Shown one piece after another: positions 1-8,339 of a stretch of DNA of 37,456 nucleotides. A model generated the notes under the pieces. The model ran no database searches and was not told the origin of the DNA. It worked only from the letters and a program-made list of their open reading frames with translations. The DNA is from an uncultured Erysipelotrichaceae bacterium (GTDB lineage Bacteria > Bacillota_I > Bacilli_A > Erysipelotrichales > Erysipelotrichaceae), in NCBI GenBank assembly GCA_937957895.1, contig CALFEZ010000308.1, forward strand, positions 1-37,456. The letters run 5' to 3'. Every line of letters starts with the position of its first letter. Within the stretch, counting starts at the first letter, position 1. Position numbers and translations under genes: made by a program.

Positions 1-39
1 TTCAACTACGTCTTCTGGTCTATTCAGAATCTTTTTCAT
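1..39 (-). CDS. dhaK: dihydroxyacetone kinase subunit DhaK, N-terminal fragment (probable)
   Basis: Only the first 13 codons are inside the window, reading MKKILNRPEDVVE on the minus strand. This resembles the start of DhaK proteins, which commonly begin MKK-(I/L)-x-N-x-P-E-D-V-V. DhaK binds dihydroxyacetone covalently, and DhaL with the PTS-linked DhaM phosphorylates it. The ATG at 39 follows an exceptionally good Shine-Dalgarno, AAGGAGGAG (54 to 46), and has its own promoter upstream. The identification rests on 13 residues and could be wrong; that a gene starts here is much surer. Confidence 0.55.
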   Translation of the reverse strand, partial: MKKILNRPEDVVE

Positions 40-45
40 GCTATA

Positions 46-54
46 CTCCTCCTT
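46..54 (-). promoter_or_regulatory. strong ribosome-binding site of the leftmost gene
   Basis: The minus strand reads AAGGAGGAG six bases before the ATG at 39. It is almost fully complementary to the 16S rRNA 3' end. Confidence 0.8.
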
Positions 55-69
55 CTTAGGTAATTATTC

Positions 70-96
70 GCGGTTTACACTTCGATGTGTATCCGC
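70..96 (-). promoter_or_regulatory. inverted repeat in the leader of the dhaK-like gene
   Basis: GCGG-TTTACAC (70-80) and GTGTATCCGC (87-96) pair around a six-base loop TTCGAT. The outer GCGG/CCGC and inner TACAC/GTGTA arms are separated by a small bulge. The repeat begins about where transcription from the 101-129 promoter would start. It could be an operator or an RNA stem in the leader; its function is not known. Confidence 0.5.
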
Positions 97-100
97 TTTC

Positions 101-129
101 ATTATAGTTATTCACTACTGTTTTTGCAA
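101..129 (-). promoter_or_regulatory. sigma-A type promoter for the dhaK-like gene
   Basis: On the minus strand TTGCAA (129 to 124) and TATAAT (106 to 101) are separated by exactly 17 bases. The -10 is perfect and the -35 matches 4 of 6 bases. Confidence 0.6.
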
Positions 130-171
130 ATCAAACACACAGCTGGTCGAAAATTGTCTACTATATTTCAG

Positions 172-196
172 AAAAAAAGTTTGATTTCTCAAACTT
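172..196 (-). terminator. intrinsic terminator of gpmI
   Basis: On the minus strand AAGTTTGA, loop GAAA, TCAAACTT forms an 8-bp stem followed by a run of T. The last base of the gpmI stop codon is the first base of the stem, so gene and terminator overlap. Confidence 0.85.
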
Positions 197-1764
197 TACT
201 TTTCTATCATGCTTTGTTCCCAAACAGGGTTGGGTTCGATGTCCATTAAATCACACAAGCTGGCTGCAACATTCGCCAATCCGAATGCTCCTTCTTTGAG
301 CGAAACATCTTTGTTGATGACGATAAATGGCACCGGATTAAGTGTATGAGCAGTTTTGGGTTTGGGTGGTTTTGTCTCATCTTTGGTTTTCTCGTACATT
401 TCATCGGCATTCCCGTGATCTGCCACGACCACCAGGATACCATTGACCTCATCAACGGCACGTTTGACGCGACTAAGCATCAAATCGACTGTTTCGACAC
501 TGATGATGGTAGCAAGTAAGTTACCTGTATGGCCAACCATGTCTCCGTTTGGATAATTGATCCGCAAGAAGTCGTATTCTTTGCTTTTGATCGCTTCGAT
601 CAGCTTGTCGGTGATCTCAGCTGCCTTCATCCATGGTCGTTGTTCAAATGGAACAAGGTCTGATTTGATTTCTACGAAAGTTTCATGTTTCTCACTGAAT
701 TTTCCGGTTTTGTTTCCGTTCCAGAAATAGGTCACATGTCCATACTTTTGAGTTTCAGATATGGCAAACATGCGGATATCATGCTTGAGAAGGTGTTCTG
801 TTAAGGTGTTTTTAATGCGTGGCGGAGCAACCAAAAAGCGTTTTGGAATTTGCAGGTCTCCGTCATACTGAAGCATACCGGCGTACTTGACATTTGGTAC
901 TACTCTTTCAAATTTATCAAAACCTTCTTCTTCAAAAGCCCTGGATATCTCAAGTGCTCTGTCTCCTCTGAAGTTGAAGAAAACCACACTGTCATTGTCT
1001 TGGATCTTCCCTACCGGAACTCCGTCTTTGGCAATAACAAAGGCATCAAGATATTGATCAGATACATCTTCACGCTCACGATTTTGGGTGATGGCTTCCG
1101 TTGCGCTGGCAAACATTGGACCTTCTCCCAATACGTGGGTTTTCCATCCTAGTTCCACCATCGACCATTCGGCTTCATATCGGTCCATGGTCACTTTCAT
1201 CCGCCCACCGCCACTGGCGATACAGGCATGGAAAGTATCGTCATTGAGTGAAGCCATGTGTTCTTCTATGGCATCGATATACTCCAATGCTGATTTGGAA
1301 GGGACATCCCGTCCATCAAGCAGAGCATGTATGCGAACATTTTTGATTTTCTCGGTTTTTGCCTGAGAAATCAATGATTTGAGATGGGTGATATGCGAAT
1401 GGACATTCCCATCAGACAACAATCCGATAAAATGCATCGTATGGTCTTTGGAATATGCAACAAGCTCTTTCCATGTTTCGGACTCATAGATCGAACCATC
1501 TGCGATGGATTCATTGACCAGTTTCGCTCCTTGTGAGTAGATTTGGCCACAGCCCAAAGCATTGTGTCCAACTTCGGAGTTGCCCATATCCTCATCAGTA
1601 GGTAAGCCCACAGCTGTTCCATGTGCTTTCATCAACAAATGAGGTTCATTTTTCATTGCTGCATCCAAAAATGGAGTATATGCCTGCAATACTGCATTGC
1701 CATATGTTTTTTCACTGATGCCAACTCCATCCATCACTACAAATACAAGTGGTCTTCTACTCAT
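196..1764 (-). CDS. gpmI: 2,3-bisphosphoglycerate-independent phosphoglycerate mutase
   Basis: This cytosolic glycolytic enzyme interconverts 3- and 2-phosphoglycerate with two Mn ions and a phosphoserine intermediate. The 522-residue product is slightly longer than the usual 510 or so. It belongs to the alkaline phosphatase superfamily. The metal ligand Asp12 lies in VVMDGVG, and catalytic Ser63 lies in DMGNSEVGH. The substrate-binding GRD and RGDRA segments, the SETQKYGHVTYFWNG segment, and the late metal site ADHGNADEM are all present. The ATG at 1764 follows GAGGAGG. It lies 41 bases downstream of the divIC-like gene with no terminator between, so the two are probably co-transcribed. The gene ends in its own terminator. 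The cofactor-independent enzyme is usual in Bacillota and Mollicutes. Confidence 0.96.
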   Translation of the reverse strand: MSRRPLVFVVMDGVGISEKTYGNAVLQAYTPFLDAAMKNEPHLLMKAHGTAVGLPTDEDMGNSEVGHNALGCGQIYSQGAKLVNESIADGSIYESETWKELVAYSKDHTMHFIGLLSDGNVHSHITHLKSLISQAKTEKIKNVRIHALLDGRDVPSKSALEYIDAIEEHMASLNDDTFHACIASGGGRMKVTMDRYEAEWSMVELGWKTHVLGEGPMFASATEAITQNREREDVSDQYLDAFVIAKDGVPVGKIQDNDSVVFFNFRGDRALEISRAFEEEGFDKFERVVPNVKYAGMLQYDGDLQIPKRFLVAPPRIKNTLTEHLLKHDIRMFAISETQKYGHVTYFWNGNKTGKFSEKHETFVEIKSDLVPFEQRPWMKAAEITDKLIEAIKSKEYDFLRINYPNGDMVGHTGNLLATIISVETVDLMLSRVKRAVDEVNGILVVVADHGNADEMYEKTKDETKPPKPKTAHTLNPVPFIVINKDVSLKEGAFGLANVAASLCDLMDIEPNPVWEQSMIEK

Positions 1765-1805
1765 AATATCCTCCTCTTTATTAAAATAACAACGGGGATC
1801 CGTCG

Positions 1806-2117
1806 TTATTCATTATCATCTGCCTGAGGCAAGAAGAAAATCTGCTCGCCATCCTTGGATAGCATGAATCCGGACCGTGCATAGCTTTTGACATACTCAG
1901 GGTCCAGAAGTTTATCTTTTTGTTCCACCAGAAACTCATATTCCTTTTCGATGATTTCCAATTGTTCCTGGACATCATTCAGTTGATTGCGTAATTGGAC
2001 AGTTGCTACGATCTCCATGGAGACTTGGTATAAAAGATATACTGCAACAAAAAAGATGCCGATCACGATCACATTGATGAGCGTTTGTTTTACTTTGCTT
2101 CTTTTCTTTTTTGCCAT
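1806..2117 (-). CDS. divIC: septum formation initiator, DivIC/FtsB family
   Basis: This is a small bitopic division protein of 103 residues. It has a basic cytoplasmic tail (MAKKKRSKVKQ), one membrane span at about residues 13-30, and an extracellular coiled coil at about 33-70 (QLRNQLNDVQEQLEIIEKEYEF). The family's short C-terminal element follows (YVKSYARSGFMLSKDGEQIFFLP). DivIC works with FtsL and DivIB to activate septal wall synthesis. Gene order supports the call, since Bacillus also has divIC just after the S4 protein gene yabO near mfd and pth. GAAGGTGG precedes the ATG. FtsL is closely similar in architecture, but the motif after the coil fits DivIC/FtsB better. Confidence 0.85.
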   Translation of the reverse strand: MAKKKRSKVKQTLINVIVIGIFFVAVYLLYQVSMEIVATVQLRNQLNDVQEQLEIIEKEYEFLVEQKDKLLDPEYVKSYARSGFMLSKDGEQIFFLPQADDNE

Positions 2118-2142
2118 GGATCCACCTTCTTTTGCGTCTTTA

Positions 2143-2170
2143 ATTATACTAGGTACACTTCAAAATGCAA
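2143..2170 (-). promoter_or_regulatory. promoter for divIC-gpmI
   Basis: On the minus strand a perfect TATAAT (2148 to 2143) lies 16 bases after TTGCAT (2170 to 2165). It is in the 71-base gap behind rlbP and ends 26 bases before the divIC start. The -35 is weak. Confidence 0.5.
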
Positions 2171-2188
2171 GTTTGTGCGATTCATCGA

Positions 2189-2434
2189 TTATTGTTCAAT
2201 GATCTCATACATCGTCTCTGCTTCGGTTTTCTTTGGATTGAGCAACAAGCTGGTCACCCTAATCGTGAACTGACGATGGCCGAAAGTCAATTCGATGATG
2301 TCCTTGATATCGACCTCCGTCGAAGGCTTGCTGATCTTCCCATTGATCTTTATTTTGCCATTATCAGCAAGCACTTTGGCGATCGATCGTTTTTTGACGA
2401 CTCTAGCAACTTTAAGAAACTTGTCGATCCGCAT
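2189..2434 (-). CDS. rqcP: RNA-binding S4 domain protein, RqcP/RlbP (HslR/YabO) family
   Basis: The 81-residue protein is essentially one S4 fold, MRIDKFLKVARVVKKRSIAKVLADNG through INGKISKPSTEVDIKD. In Bacillus the orthologue YabO (RqcP) binds stalled 50S-tRNA complexes and helps RqcH add C-terminal alanine tails in ribosome quality control. That role is known for the family and inferred here. The start overlaps the mfd 3' end by 23 bases, and AAAGGAG lies inside mfd, so it is translated from the mfd transcript. The position between mfd and divIC matches Bacillus. Confidence 0.87.
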   Translation of the reverse strand: MRIDKFLKVARVVKKRSIAKVLADNGKIKINGKISKPSTEVDIKDIIELTFGHRQFTIRVTSLLLNPKKTEAETMYEIIEQ

Positions 2435-5400
2435 GATATTTCTCCTTTTTCGTCTCGATCAGCACCTTGTTTAGCAACAACAACCAGTCATCGATTTTCT
2501 TGATGTGGATGCTGATCTTGTTTTTCGTGTATTTCAACTGGATGTGAGATGAAATCTCACTGACTGCCTCAAACCAGGCAATGCCGTTGATCGTTTGGCT
2601 GTATGTTTGAGTAAAAACACACTCGATATGGCTGGCTCTTTCTTTGAATGATTCGACCCTCGGTTCTTTAAGCATGATTTCCAGACGTTTCTTTTCAAAG
2701 AGCATGGAAACTGATCCTGGAAGTCTTCCATAATTGTCGATGATCTCGTCACTGTACTGCTGAAGTTGGGCCAAGGACTTGATCTTCTGGATTTGTTGGT
2801 AGATATTGATTTTTGACAAATCTTCGTCTGTGAATGTCTTGGGGATGTATGCCTCTACATGGACATTGAGAGGTGGCTCGATGTCGATTTTCTCTACAGG
2901 TTTGTTCTGTTTGATCAAAATCGCTTCCTTCAGCAGTTCAATATACATATCCATCCCAACGGTATTGATAAATCCTGATTGTTTCTCTCCAAGCATATCT
3001 CCGGCACCACGAATGGTCAAGTCACGCATCGCGATCTTGTATCCACTCCCTAGCTGTGTGAACTCTTTGATGGCCTGCAATCTTTTTTGAGCCACTTCCG
3101 AAAGCTGCTTTTTAGGTGGATACATCAAATATGTGTAGGCCACTCGATCAGATCTACCTACCCTTCCACGGATCTGATAAAGCTGAGACAGTCCGAAGTT
3201 TTCTGCCTGGTCCACAATCATCGTATTGGCATTTGGGATATCGATCCCTGTTTCGATGATGGTGGTACAAACCAAGATCTGATATTCATTGTTCATAAAG
3301 CGGATCATCACATCTTCGATGGTGTCCCGATCCATCTTTCCATGAGCGACACCGATGGATGCATCGGGGATATCCTGTTGTATTTGGCGTGCTACCTCAA
3401 AGATCCTGTCGATCTGATTGAAAAGGTAAAATACTTGTCCGTTTCTACTTAACTCACGCTCGATGATCTCCTTGATCAACAGCCTGTTTTTGACCACGAT
3501 GTAAGTTTGGATCGGCATCCTGTTTTGTGGAGGTGTATTGAGCTGAGACAACGATCGCAATCCAATCAAAGACATTTGCAGCGTTCTGGGGATAGGTGTT
3601 GCACTTAATGAGAGCACATCGATCGACTGCTTGAGTTGCTTGATTTTCTCTTTGTGTTCCACACCGAAACGTTGTTCTTCATCGATGATCAACAGCCCCA
3701 AGTCCGCGAACTTGATATCCTGAGACAAGATGCGATGAGTTCCGATAAGAATGTCTACTTTGTGATGCTTGACATCTCTGATGATCCTGTTTTGTACACT
3801 CGGCAACACGAATCGGTTGAGAAGCTCGATATTGACTGCGTGGTTTTTGAATCTTTCGCTAAACGTTTTGATATGTTGAAATGAGAGCACCGTGGTTGGA
3901 CACAAAAAAGCCACCTGTTTGTTCTCGCTGACAGCCTTGAATGCTGCTCTCATGGCAACTTCGGTCTTTCCAAACCCCACATCCCCACACAGCAACCTAT
4001 CCATTGGTTTTGAGCTTTGCATGTCTGCTTTGATTTCTTCTATCGCGATTTTTTGATCTTCAGTGGTTTCATACTCGAACTCATCTTCGAATTGTTTTTG
4101 CTGAGGATCGTCTTCTTTGTATGCATGCCCGATATGCTTTTCTCTTTCACTATATAAGGCTATGAGCTCTTCAGCGATCATGGAGACACTCTCAGAGACT
4201 TTTTGTTTTGTTTTTTGCCACTCGGATGTACCCAGTTTGTTGAGTCTTGGCACGATTCCTTCCATCGAAACGAACTTTCGTACTAATTGGAATTGTTCCA
4301 AAGGAATAAACAGCTTGGCATCATCGCGATATGCGATATGCAGGTAATCTGTTTTGATCCCGTGGACCGTTTTATTGACGATACCCAAGTATTTCCCTAT
4401 GCCATGTTCTTGATGGACGACATAATCACCTGACTTTAGTTGATCGTAAGATGTTAGCGCTTCAGCTTCTTTGAAACGGTTGATATGCTTTGCTGGTGTC
4501 TTTTTTGTTTGAAACAATTCTTTTTCACTGATGATCACCAGTTTTTTGTCTTTGTATTCAAACCCAAAATCCAAATCCCCTATCTGGATGTTGATGGTTT
4601 GATCAAAGTACTGACCTGCAGACATCACATATTGGACTTCTTGCTGGATCAGAGCTTCGATCAAAGGTGGTGCATATCCTGGCGAAATGATCATTATCTT
4701 CTTGTATCCGGCATATTGTTTTTCAATGATCTTGATTTTATGTTTGAGAGTGGATGATCCCAAGTCCACAGGATGCCATGGCAACGATATTTCGTTACTT
4801 GTTTGAAACTGATGTATTTCAAGCGGTTTGTATCGTGCCATGATCGTAAACAAATCTTCAAAAAGGTTGTCATGATCGATGACTTTATGTTGTTCGAATC
4901 GTTCTGATAAGTAGTCAAAATTGTCTTCGATCACTTTTGTAAAACTGCTTAATCCTTGTTCTTTGCTGGAAATGACCACTTGCGGTTGATCAAAATAGCT
5001 CAAAATCGATGTGGTGTCATCACACATTGCAAAAAAGGGATATAGGCGAGGATGATAACTGTCCTGGTAAAGCTCATCGAGGTCATTTTTTAGCTGACTT
5101 ATCAAGTGTTGGTCTTGTTGGTGACCAAGATCATTGATCACTGAGTGAATCATTGAACTCATCTTTTGTTTTTGATTGCTTGTCCAAAGCATGTCTGTTG
5201 CATGATAAACCGTGATTTCAGTTAGTGGCTGGATGGTTCTTTGAGAGTGGATATCAAACAATCGGATGCTTTCAACGAAATCATCAAAAAACTCGATCCG
5301 TATAGGGTGCTCGTATGCGATATCATACACATCCACGATGTTTCCGCGATTGGCGTACATCAGTGGCTGATCGACACGGATGGTTTTGGTATACCCTAAA

Positions 5401-5864
5401 TCCCTGATGTTATCAAGCAATGTCTCCAAGTTCATCTGTTGGTCGGTTTTTATATGAATGATATGCTTTAGAATCGTTTCTTTGTGAGGTATTTTTCGAA
5501 TCACTGCTCCAACATGTGTGACACACAATGGGTTGGGATGCATGATCGTTTTGATCATTGCTTCGATCTTGTCTGCCTGTGAGATCGTGGATGTTGCTAT
5601 TTCTTCGACTCGCAGCGAATCTTCCTGAGAGTACAAAAAAAGACCTTCATAAGCAGAAAGCAAGCTGTCAAGCTTATCATACAGTTGCCTTGCCAAGTAT
5701 AGGTTCGGCTTGATGATGATCAGCGGGCGTGGACGCTCATGATAAGAGGCAGCGATCAAAAGCGCTTCTTGTTCAATGGAAAGGTTACAAAAACGTTCTT
5801 GGTTACTGTTGAATGCATGTATTGCAGGATGTTCACTCAGTATCTGGAGTATTGTCTTCATCAT
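2412..5864 (-). CDS. mfd: transcription-repair coupling factor Mfd
   Basis: Mfd is a DNA translocase that pushes stalled RNA polymerase off DNA and recruits UvrA to the lesion. The 1150-residue length is typical. The order is a UvrB-like N-terminal half (about 1-460), the RNA polymerase interaction domain containing GDYVVHQEHGIGKYLG, then an SF2 translocase. The translocase has Walker A GDVGFGKTE at about residue 625, motif II DEEQRFGVEHKEKIK, the SATPIPRTLQMS motif and the RecG-like GRVGRSDR. A C-terminal UvrA-binding-like domain follows. The start overlaps the pth end by 32 bases (29 if the second Met is used) and no good Shine-Dalgarno is visible, which suggests translational coupling. Confidence 0.97.
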   Translation of the reverse strand: MMKTILQILSEHPAIHAFNSNQERFCNLSIEQEALLIAASYHERPRPLIIIKPNLYLARQLYDKLDSLLSAYEGLFLYSQEDSLRVEEIATSTISQADKIEAMIKTIMHPNPLCVTHVGAVIRKIPHKETILKHIIHIKTDQQMNLETLLDNIRDLGYTKTIRVDQPLMYANRGNIVDVYDIAYEHPIRIEFFDDFVESIRLFDIHSQRTIQPLTEITVYHATDMLWTSNQKQKMSSMIHSVINDLGHQQDQHLISQLKNDLDELYQDSYHPRLYPFFAMCDDTTSILSYFDQPQVVISSKEQGLSSFTKVIEDNFDYLSERFEQHKVIDHDNLFEDLFTIMARYKPLEIHQFQTSNEISLPWHPVDLGSSTLKHKIKIIEKQYAGYKKIMIISPGYAPPLIEALIQQEVQYVMSAGQYFDQTINIQIGDLDFGFEYKDKKLVIISEKELFQTKKTPAKHINRFKEAEALTSYDQLKSGDYVVHQEHGIGKYLGIVNKTVHGIKTDYLHIAYRDDAKLFIPLEQFQLVRKFVSMEGIVPRLNKLGTSEWQKTKQKVSESVSMIAEELIALYSEREKHIGHAYKEDDPQQKQFEDEFEYETTEDQKIAIEEIKADMQSSKPMDRLLCGDVGFGKTEVAMRAAFKAVSENKQVAFLCPTTVLSFQHIKTFSERFKNHAVNIELLNRFVLPSVQNRIIRDVKHHKVDILIGTHRILSQDIKFADLGLLIIDEEQRFGVEHKEKIKQLKQSIDVLSLSATPIPRTLQMSLIGLRSLSQLNTPPQNRMPIQTYIVVKNRLLIKEIIERELSRNGQVFYLFNQIDRIFEVARQIQQDIPDASIGVAHGKMDRDTIEDVMIRFMNNEYQILVCTTIIETGIDIPNANTMIVDQAENFGLSQLYQIRGRVGRSDRVAYTYLMYPPKKQLSEVAQKRLQAIKEFTQLGSGYKIAMRDLTIRGAGDMLGEKQSGFINTVGMDMYIELLKEAILIKQNKPVEKIDIEPPLNVHVEAYIPKTFTDEDLSKINIYQQIQKIKSLAQLQQYSDEIIDNYGRLPGSVSMLFEKKRLEIMLKEPRVESFKERASHIECVFTQTYSQTINGIAWFEAVSEISSHIQLKYTKNKISIHIKKIDDWLLLLNKVLIETKKEKYHADRQVS

Positions 5865-6429
5865 TGTTTTTGTTGTATTGATTCATGGCTGTTTCAAGCC
5901 CTTTGGTCACAAAAACCAAGGCCGCTTGTGTTGCCTGTTGGATACTTTGGATGTAACGGTCATAATTTTCTTTTTCAAACTTCCCTAAAACATAATCGGC
6001 AGCATCAATGTTTGGGTTTTTCCCGATTCCGATCCTGATTCTTGGAAACATGTTGGTTTGTAGACGATCGATGATGTTTTTCAAACCCTTTTGCCCTCCC
6101 GCACCACCAAAAGGACGAATCCTTATTTTCCCGGGAGGTAGATCCATATCATCACTGATGACGATCACATTGCCTGGCTCGATCTTGTAATAGTTCATAG
6201 CAGACAACACTGCCTCTCCCGAAAGATTCATGTATGTTTGAGGTTTGCATAAAATGACTTTGACACCTTCGTATTCTACGGAAGCGATGTGAGCATTGTA
6301 TTTTGATTGATATTTGATGACTCCCAAGCTTTTTGCTATTTCATCCAACACCAAAAAACCAATATTGTGGCGTGTGAACTCATATTTTTTCCCGGGATTT
6401 CCAAGCCCTACGATCATCTTCATTGTCAT
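5833..6429 (-). CDS. pth: peptidyl-tRNA hydrolase
   Basis: Pth cleaves the ester bond in peptidyl-tRNAs that drop off ribosomes. The product is 198 residues from the chosen start. It shows the family opening MIVGLGNPGKKYEFTRHN with catalytic His in RHNIG, the QTYMNLSGE tRNA-binding segment, ISDDMDLPPGKIRIRPFGGAGGQKGLKN, and RIRIGIG. The ATG at 6429 follows AAGG with a five-base gap. ATGs at 6423 and 6417 are also in frame and give MKMIVGLG or MIVGLG. The upstream in-frame ATG at 6447 lacks a site. The acidic tail NNDEDNTPDTE is encoded where mfd begins. The adjacency with mfd follows Bacillus order. Confidence 0.94.
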   Translation of the reverse strand: MTMKMIVGLGNPGKKYEFTRHNIGFLVLDEIAKSLGVIKYQSKYNAHIASVEYEGVKVILCKPQTYMNLSGEAVLSAMNYYKIEPGNVIVISDDMDLPPGKIRIRPFGGAGGQKGLKNIIDRLQTNMFPRIRIGIGKNPNIDAADYVLGKFEKENYDRYIQSIQQATQAALVFVTKGLETAMNQYNKNNDEDNTPDTE

Positions 6430-6459
6430 ACCTACCTTATTATACATGGAAAAATCAAA

Positions 6460-6487
6460 ACAAAAAACTTTCCACTGATGGAAAGTT
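6460..6487 (-). terminator. intrinsic terminator of the rpmH-rnpA-yidC-khpB unit
   Basis: On the minus strand AACTTTCC, loop ATCAGT, GGAAAGTT forms an 8-bp stem, followed by TTTTTTGTTTTG. The first two bases of the stem are the last two bases of the khpB stop codon. Confidence 0.85.
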
Positions 6488-7100
6488 AATCGCCTGACTT
6501 ATCAAAAAAGATTCGTAATCGTCTGTTTTTACCTTCACCTTCACTTTCGGTTCTGATGTTTCGCATCTTGGAAAGTGTTTGATGGACGACCTTTCGTTCA
6601 TCGTTAGGCATCGGATCAAGAACTGCTGCGATCTTTGTCCGTTGGACATTCTTTGCGATGCGAGTTGCCATGGCACGGACTTTTTCATATCGGTCTTTCT
6701 TGTAATTGTTGATATCCACCACTACTTGAAAGCGATGCTTGAAATATGAGTTGACCGCCCCTTTGACAACCGTATTGATCGCTTGGAGTGTTTGCCCATT
6801 TTTACCGATAAGGATCGCATTGTTGGATGCATCGATCGAAATTTTGATCAGGTCATTTTCCTTTTTGACATATGCTGTTGCCTCAGGATCGTAGTGATGC
6901 AAAAATGTTTCAACATAGTCTTTCAAAAAGTCCATCACATCTTTTTGTGCATACACTTCTGCTGTTACTTCAGATCCAAAACCCAAAAAACCTTGTTTCT
7001 CACTAATAACATAATAAGTGAGTTCATCAACGGTTACTTGTTTCTCTTGGGCTGCTGTGTTTAGGACTTCTTCGAGGTTCTTTCCTGAGTATACTTTCAT
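6486..7100 (-). CDS. khpB: RNA-binding protein KhpB (Jag): Jag-N, KH and R3H domains
   Basis: The 204-residue protein has three parts. A Jag-N domain (MKVYSGKNLEEVLNTAAQE, with GFLGFGSE) comes first, then a KH domain with its GKNG loop (ILIGKNGQTLQAI) near the middle. The R3H domain has the R-x3-H signature in ERKVVHQTL. In streptococci KhpB pairs with KhpA, binds RNA and affects division and elongation. It follows yidC as in most Bacillota. I chose the ATG at 7100 because AAAGGAG (7115 to 7109) sits nine bases before it. An in-frame start seven codons earlier overlaps the yidC end and has no such site. Confidence 0.93.
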   Translation of the reverse strand: MKVYSGKNLEEVLNTAAQEKQVTVDELTYYVISEKQGFLGFGSEVTAEVYAQKDVMDFLKDYVETFLHHYDPEATAYVKKENDLIKISIDASNNAILIGKNGQTLQAINTVVKGAVNSYFKHRFQVVVDINNYKKDRYEKVRAMATRIAKNVQRTKIAAVLDPMPNDERKVVHQTLSKMRNIRTESEGEGKNRRLRIFFDKSGD

Positions 7101-7117
7101 ATTATCAACTCCTTTGA

Positions 7118-7981
7118 TCAATCAATGTAGCGCCATTGTATAAAGAGCGTCTGAACAACTCTGACACCGGCGCTCACCATCCAATAAAGAGACATTGCAG
7201 TTGGCCAGTTGATCGAAATAAACATGATCATTGCCCACATGCCGTACATCAATCCTTTTTGGCTGTTTTGTGCAGGTGGGTCGTTTGGGCGTTTTGGAGC
7301 ATTTTTTGCTTTTCTTTTTGCTAAAATGGCAGGAAGCTGCATCGACAAAAATTGAAACAACCCCATTGAAGCAAAGATAATAATATAGAGGATCTGCCCT
7401 TCCATGATCCCATTAAGAGGAGTCACTTTCAGACTTGCTCCTAAGATCGTACCATTGACCACCGCTTCTGAACGTTGTACTGCTTGCCACATCGCAATAA
7501 TCACAGGCAACTGAATGAATGTGGAAAAAATAGCACCAAATGGATTGATTCCGTGTTTGGCATACAATGCTTGTGTTTCCTGAGCACTCATCATACGCGA
7601 TTTCTCATCTTTTTTGCCTTCATACTTCTTTTGGATCTTTTGAAGTTCTGGATTCAGTTGTTGCATTTTCTGAGTTGCAACCGTCGATTTTACAGTCAAT
7701 CCAAAAGTCAGTAAATGGATCAAGATGGTGATTGCCGTGATAGCTAACGCTACCCCTATATAAGGTTGCAACCAGTTGATCGCTTTTGCCAACGGGAATA
7801 CGAACAAAGCAGAAAACCAACTCTCATTTGACCAGATGTCTGAAAATTTGGTGGTTGCGCTGATGATTCTTTCAGCAATGATGTTACCATCTTGATCAAT
7901 GTTTCTGGCACATCCGGATATAAGAAGCAATAAGCCGCTGCTTATTATGATTTTTGACCTTTTTGTCAGTGATTTAAACAT
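7118..7981 (-). CDS. yidC: membrane protein insertase YidC/SpoIIIJ (Oxa1 family), lipoprotein-type signal
   Basis: YidC inserts membrane proteins alone or with SecYEG. The 287-residue length fits the short Gram-positive type. An N-terminal signal with lipobox LISGC predicts cleavage before Cys24 and lipid attachment. Core helices follow, at about 56-70, 75-97, 150-175, 190-215 and 245-280. The usual hairpin is present (QKMQQLNPELQKIQKKYEGK). Residue 89 is His (TILIHLLT) where the family normally has an invariant Arg in the hydrophilic groove. GAAGGAG precedes the start. It lies between rnpA and khpB. Confidence 0.95.
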   Translation of the reverse strand: MFKSLTKRSKIIISSGLLLLISGCARNIDQDGNIIAERIISATTKFSDIWSNESWFSALFVFPLAKAINWLQPYIGVALAITAITILIHLLTFGLTVKSTVATQKMQQLNPELQKIQKKYEGKKDEKSRMMSAQETQALYAKHGINPFGAIFSTFIQLPVIIAMWQAVQRSEAVVNGTILGASLKVTPLNGIMEGQILYIIIFASMGLFQFLSMQLPAILAKRKAKNAPKRPNDPPAQNSQKGLMYGMWAMIMFISINWPTAMSLYWMVSAGVRVVQTLFIQWRYID

Positions 7982-7996
7982 TTTATTCTCCTTCGC

Positions 7997-8338
7997 TCAT
8001 CTTTCGTCAACTACTATATTAACTTTAAATACTAAATTTTCCAACAACTTTTTGTTTTCTTTAAAAGAATGCTCCAAATACCCTTGACGTACAATGCAAA
8101 TCATGTCTTTATCCAATGAATGCTTCATCATTTCCTGAAACATCATTCGGACTTGACGTTTGATCCTGTTTCGTTCCGTCGCTCTTCCGAGTTTTTTTCC
8201 AACTGAAATCCCGACTCTGGCATGCTCTAAACTCATATCACAATAATAGATAACAAAAGCCTTGTTTGCCGCGAATCGTTTTTGGTTTATGATTTTTTGG
8301 AATTCTCGTTCATCACGGATCCTGAATATCTTATTCAT
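7997..8338 (-). CDS. rnpA: ribonuclease P protein component
   Basis: RnpA binds the RNase P RNA and helps it cut precursor tRNA leaders. The product is 113 residues from the chosen start and highly basic. It begins MNKIFRIRDEREFQKI like other family members and carries the signature RNRIKRQVR at residues 56-64. I chose the ATG at 8338. A GTG at 8356 is in frame but lies inside the hairpin behind rpmH. No strong Shine-Dalgarno is visible before 8338. It is 15 bases before yidC and downstream of rpmH, the usual order. Confidence 0.92.
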   Translation of the reverse strand: MNKIFRIRDEREFQKIINQKRFAANKAFVIYYCDMSLEHARVGISVGKKLGRATERNRIKRQVRMMFQEMMKHSLDKDMICIVRQGYLEHSFKENKKLLENLVFKVNIVVDER

Positions 8339-8339
8339 A

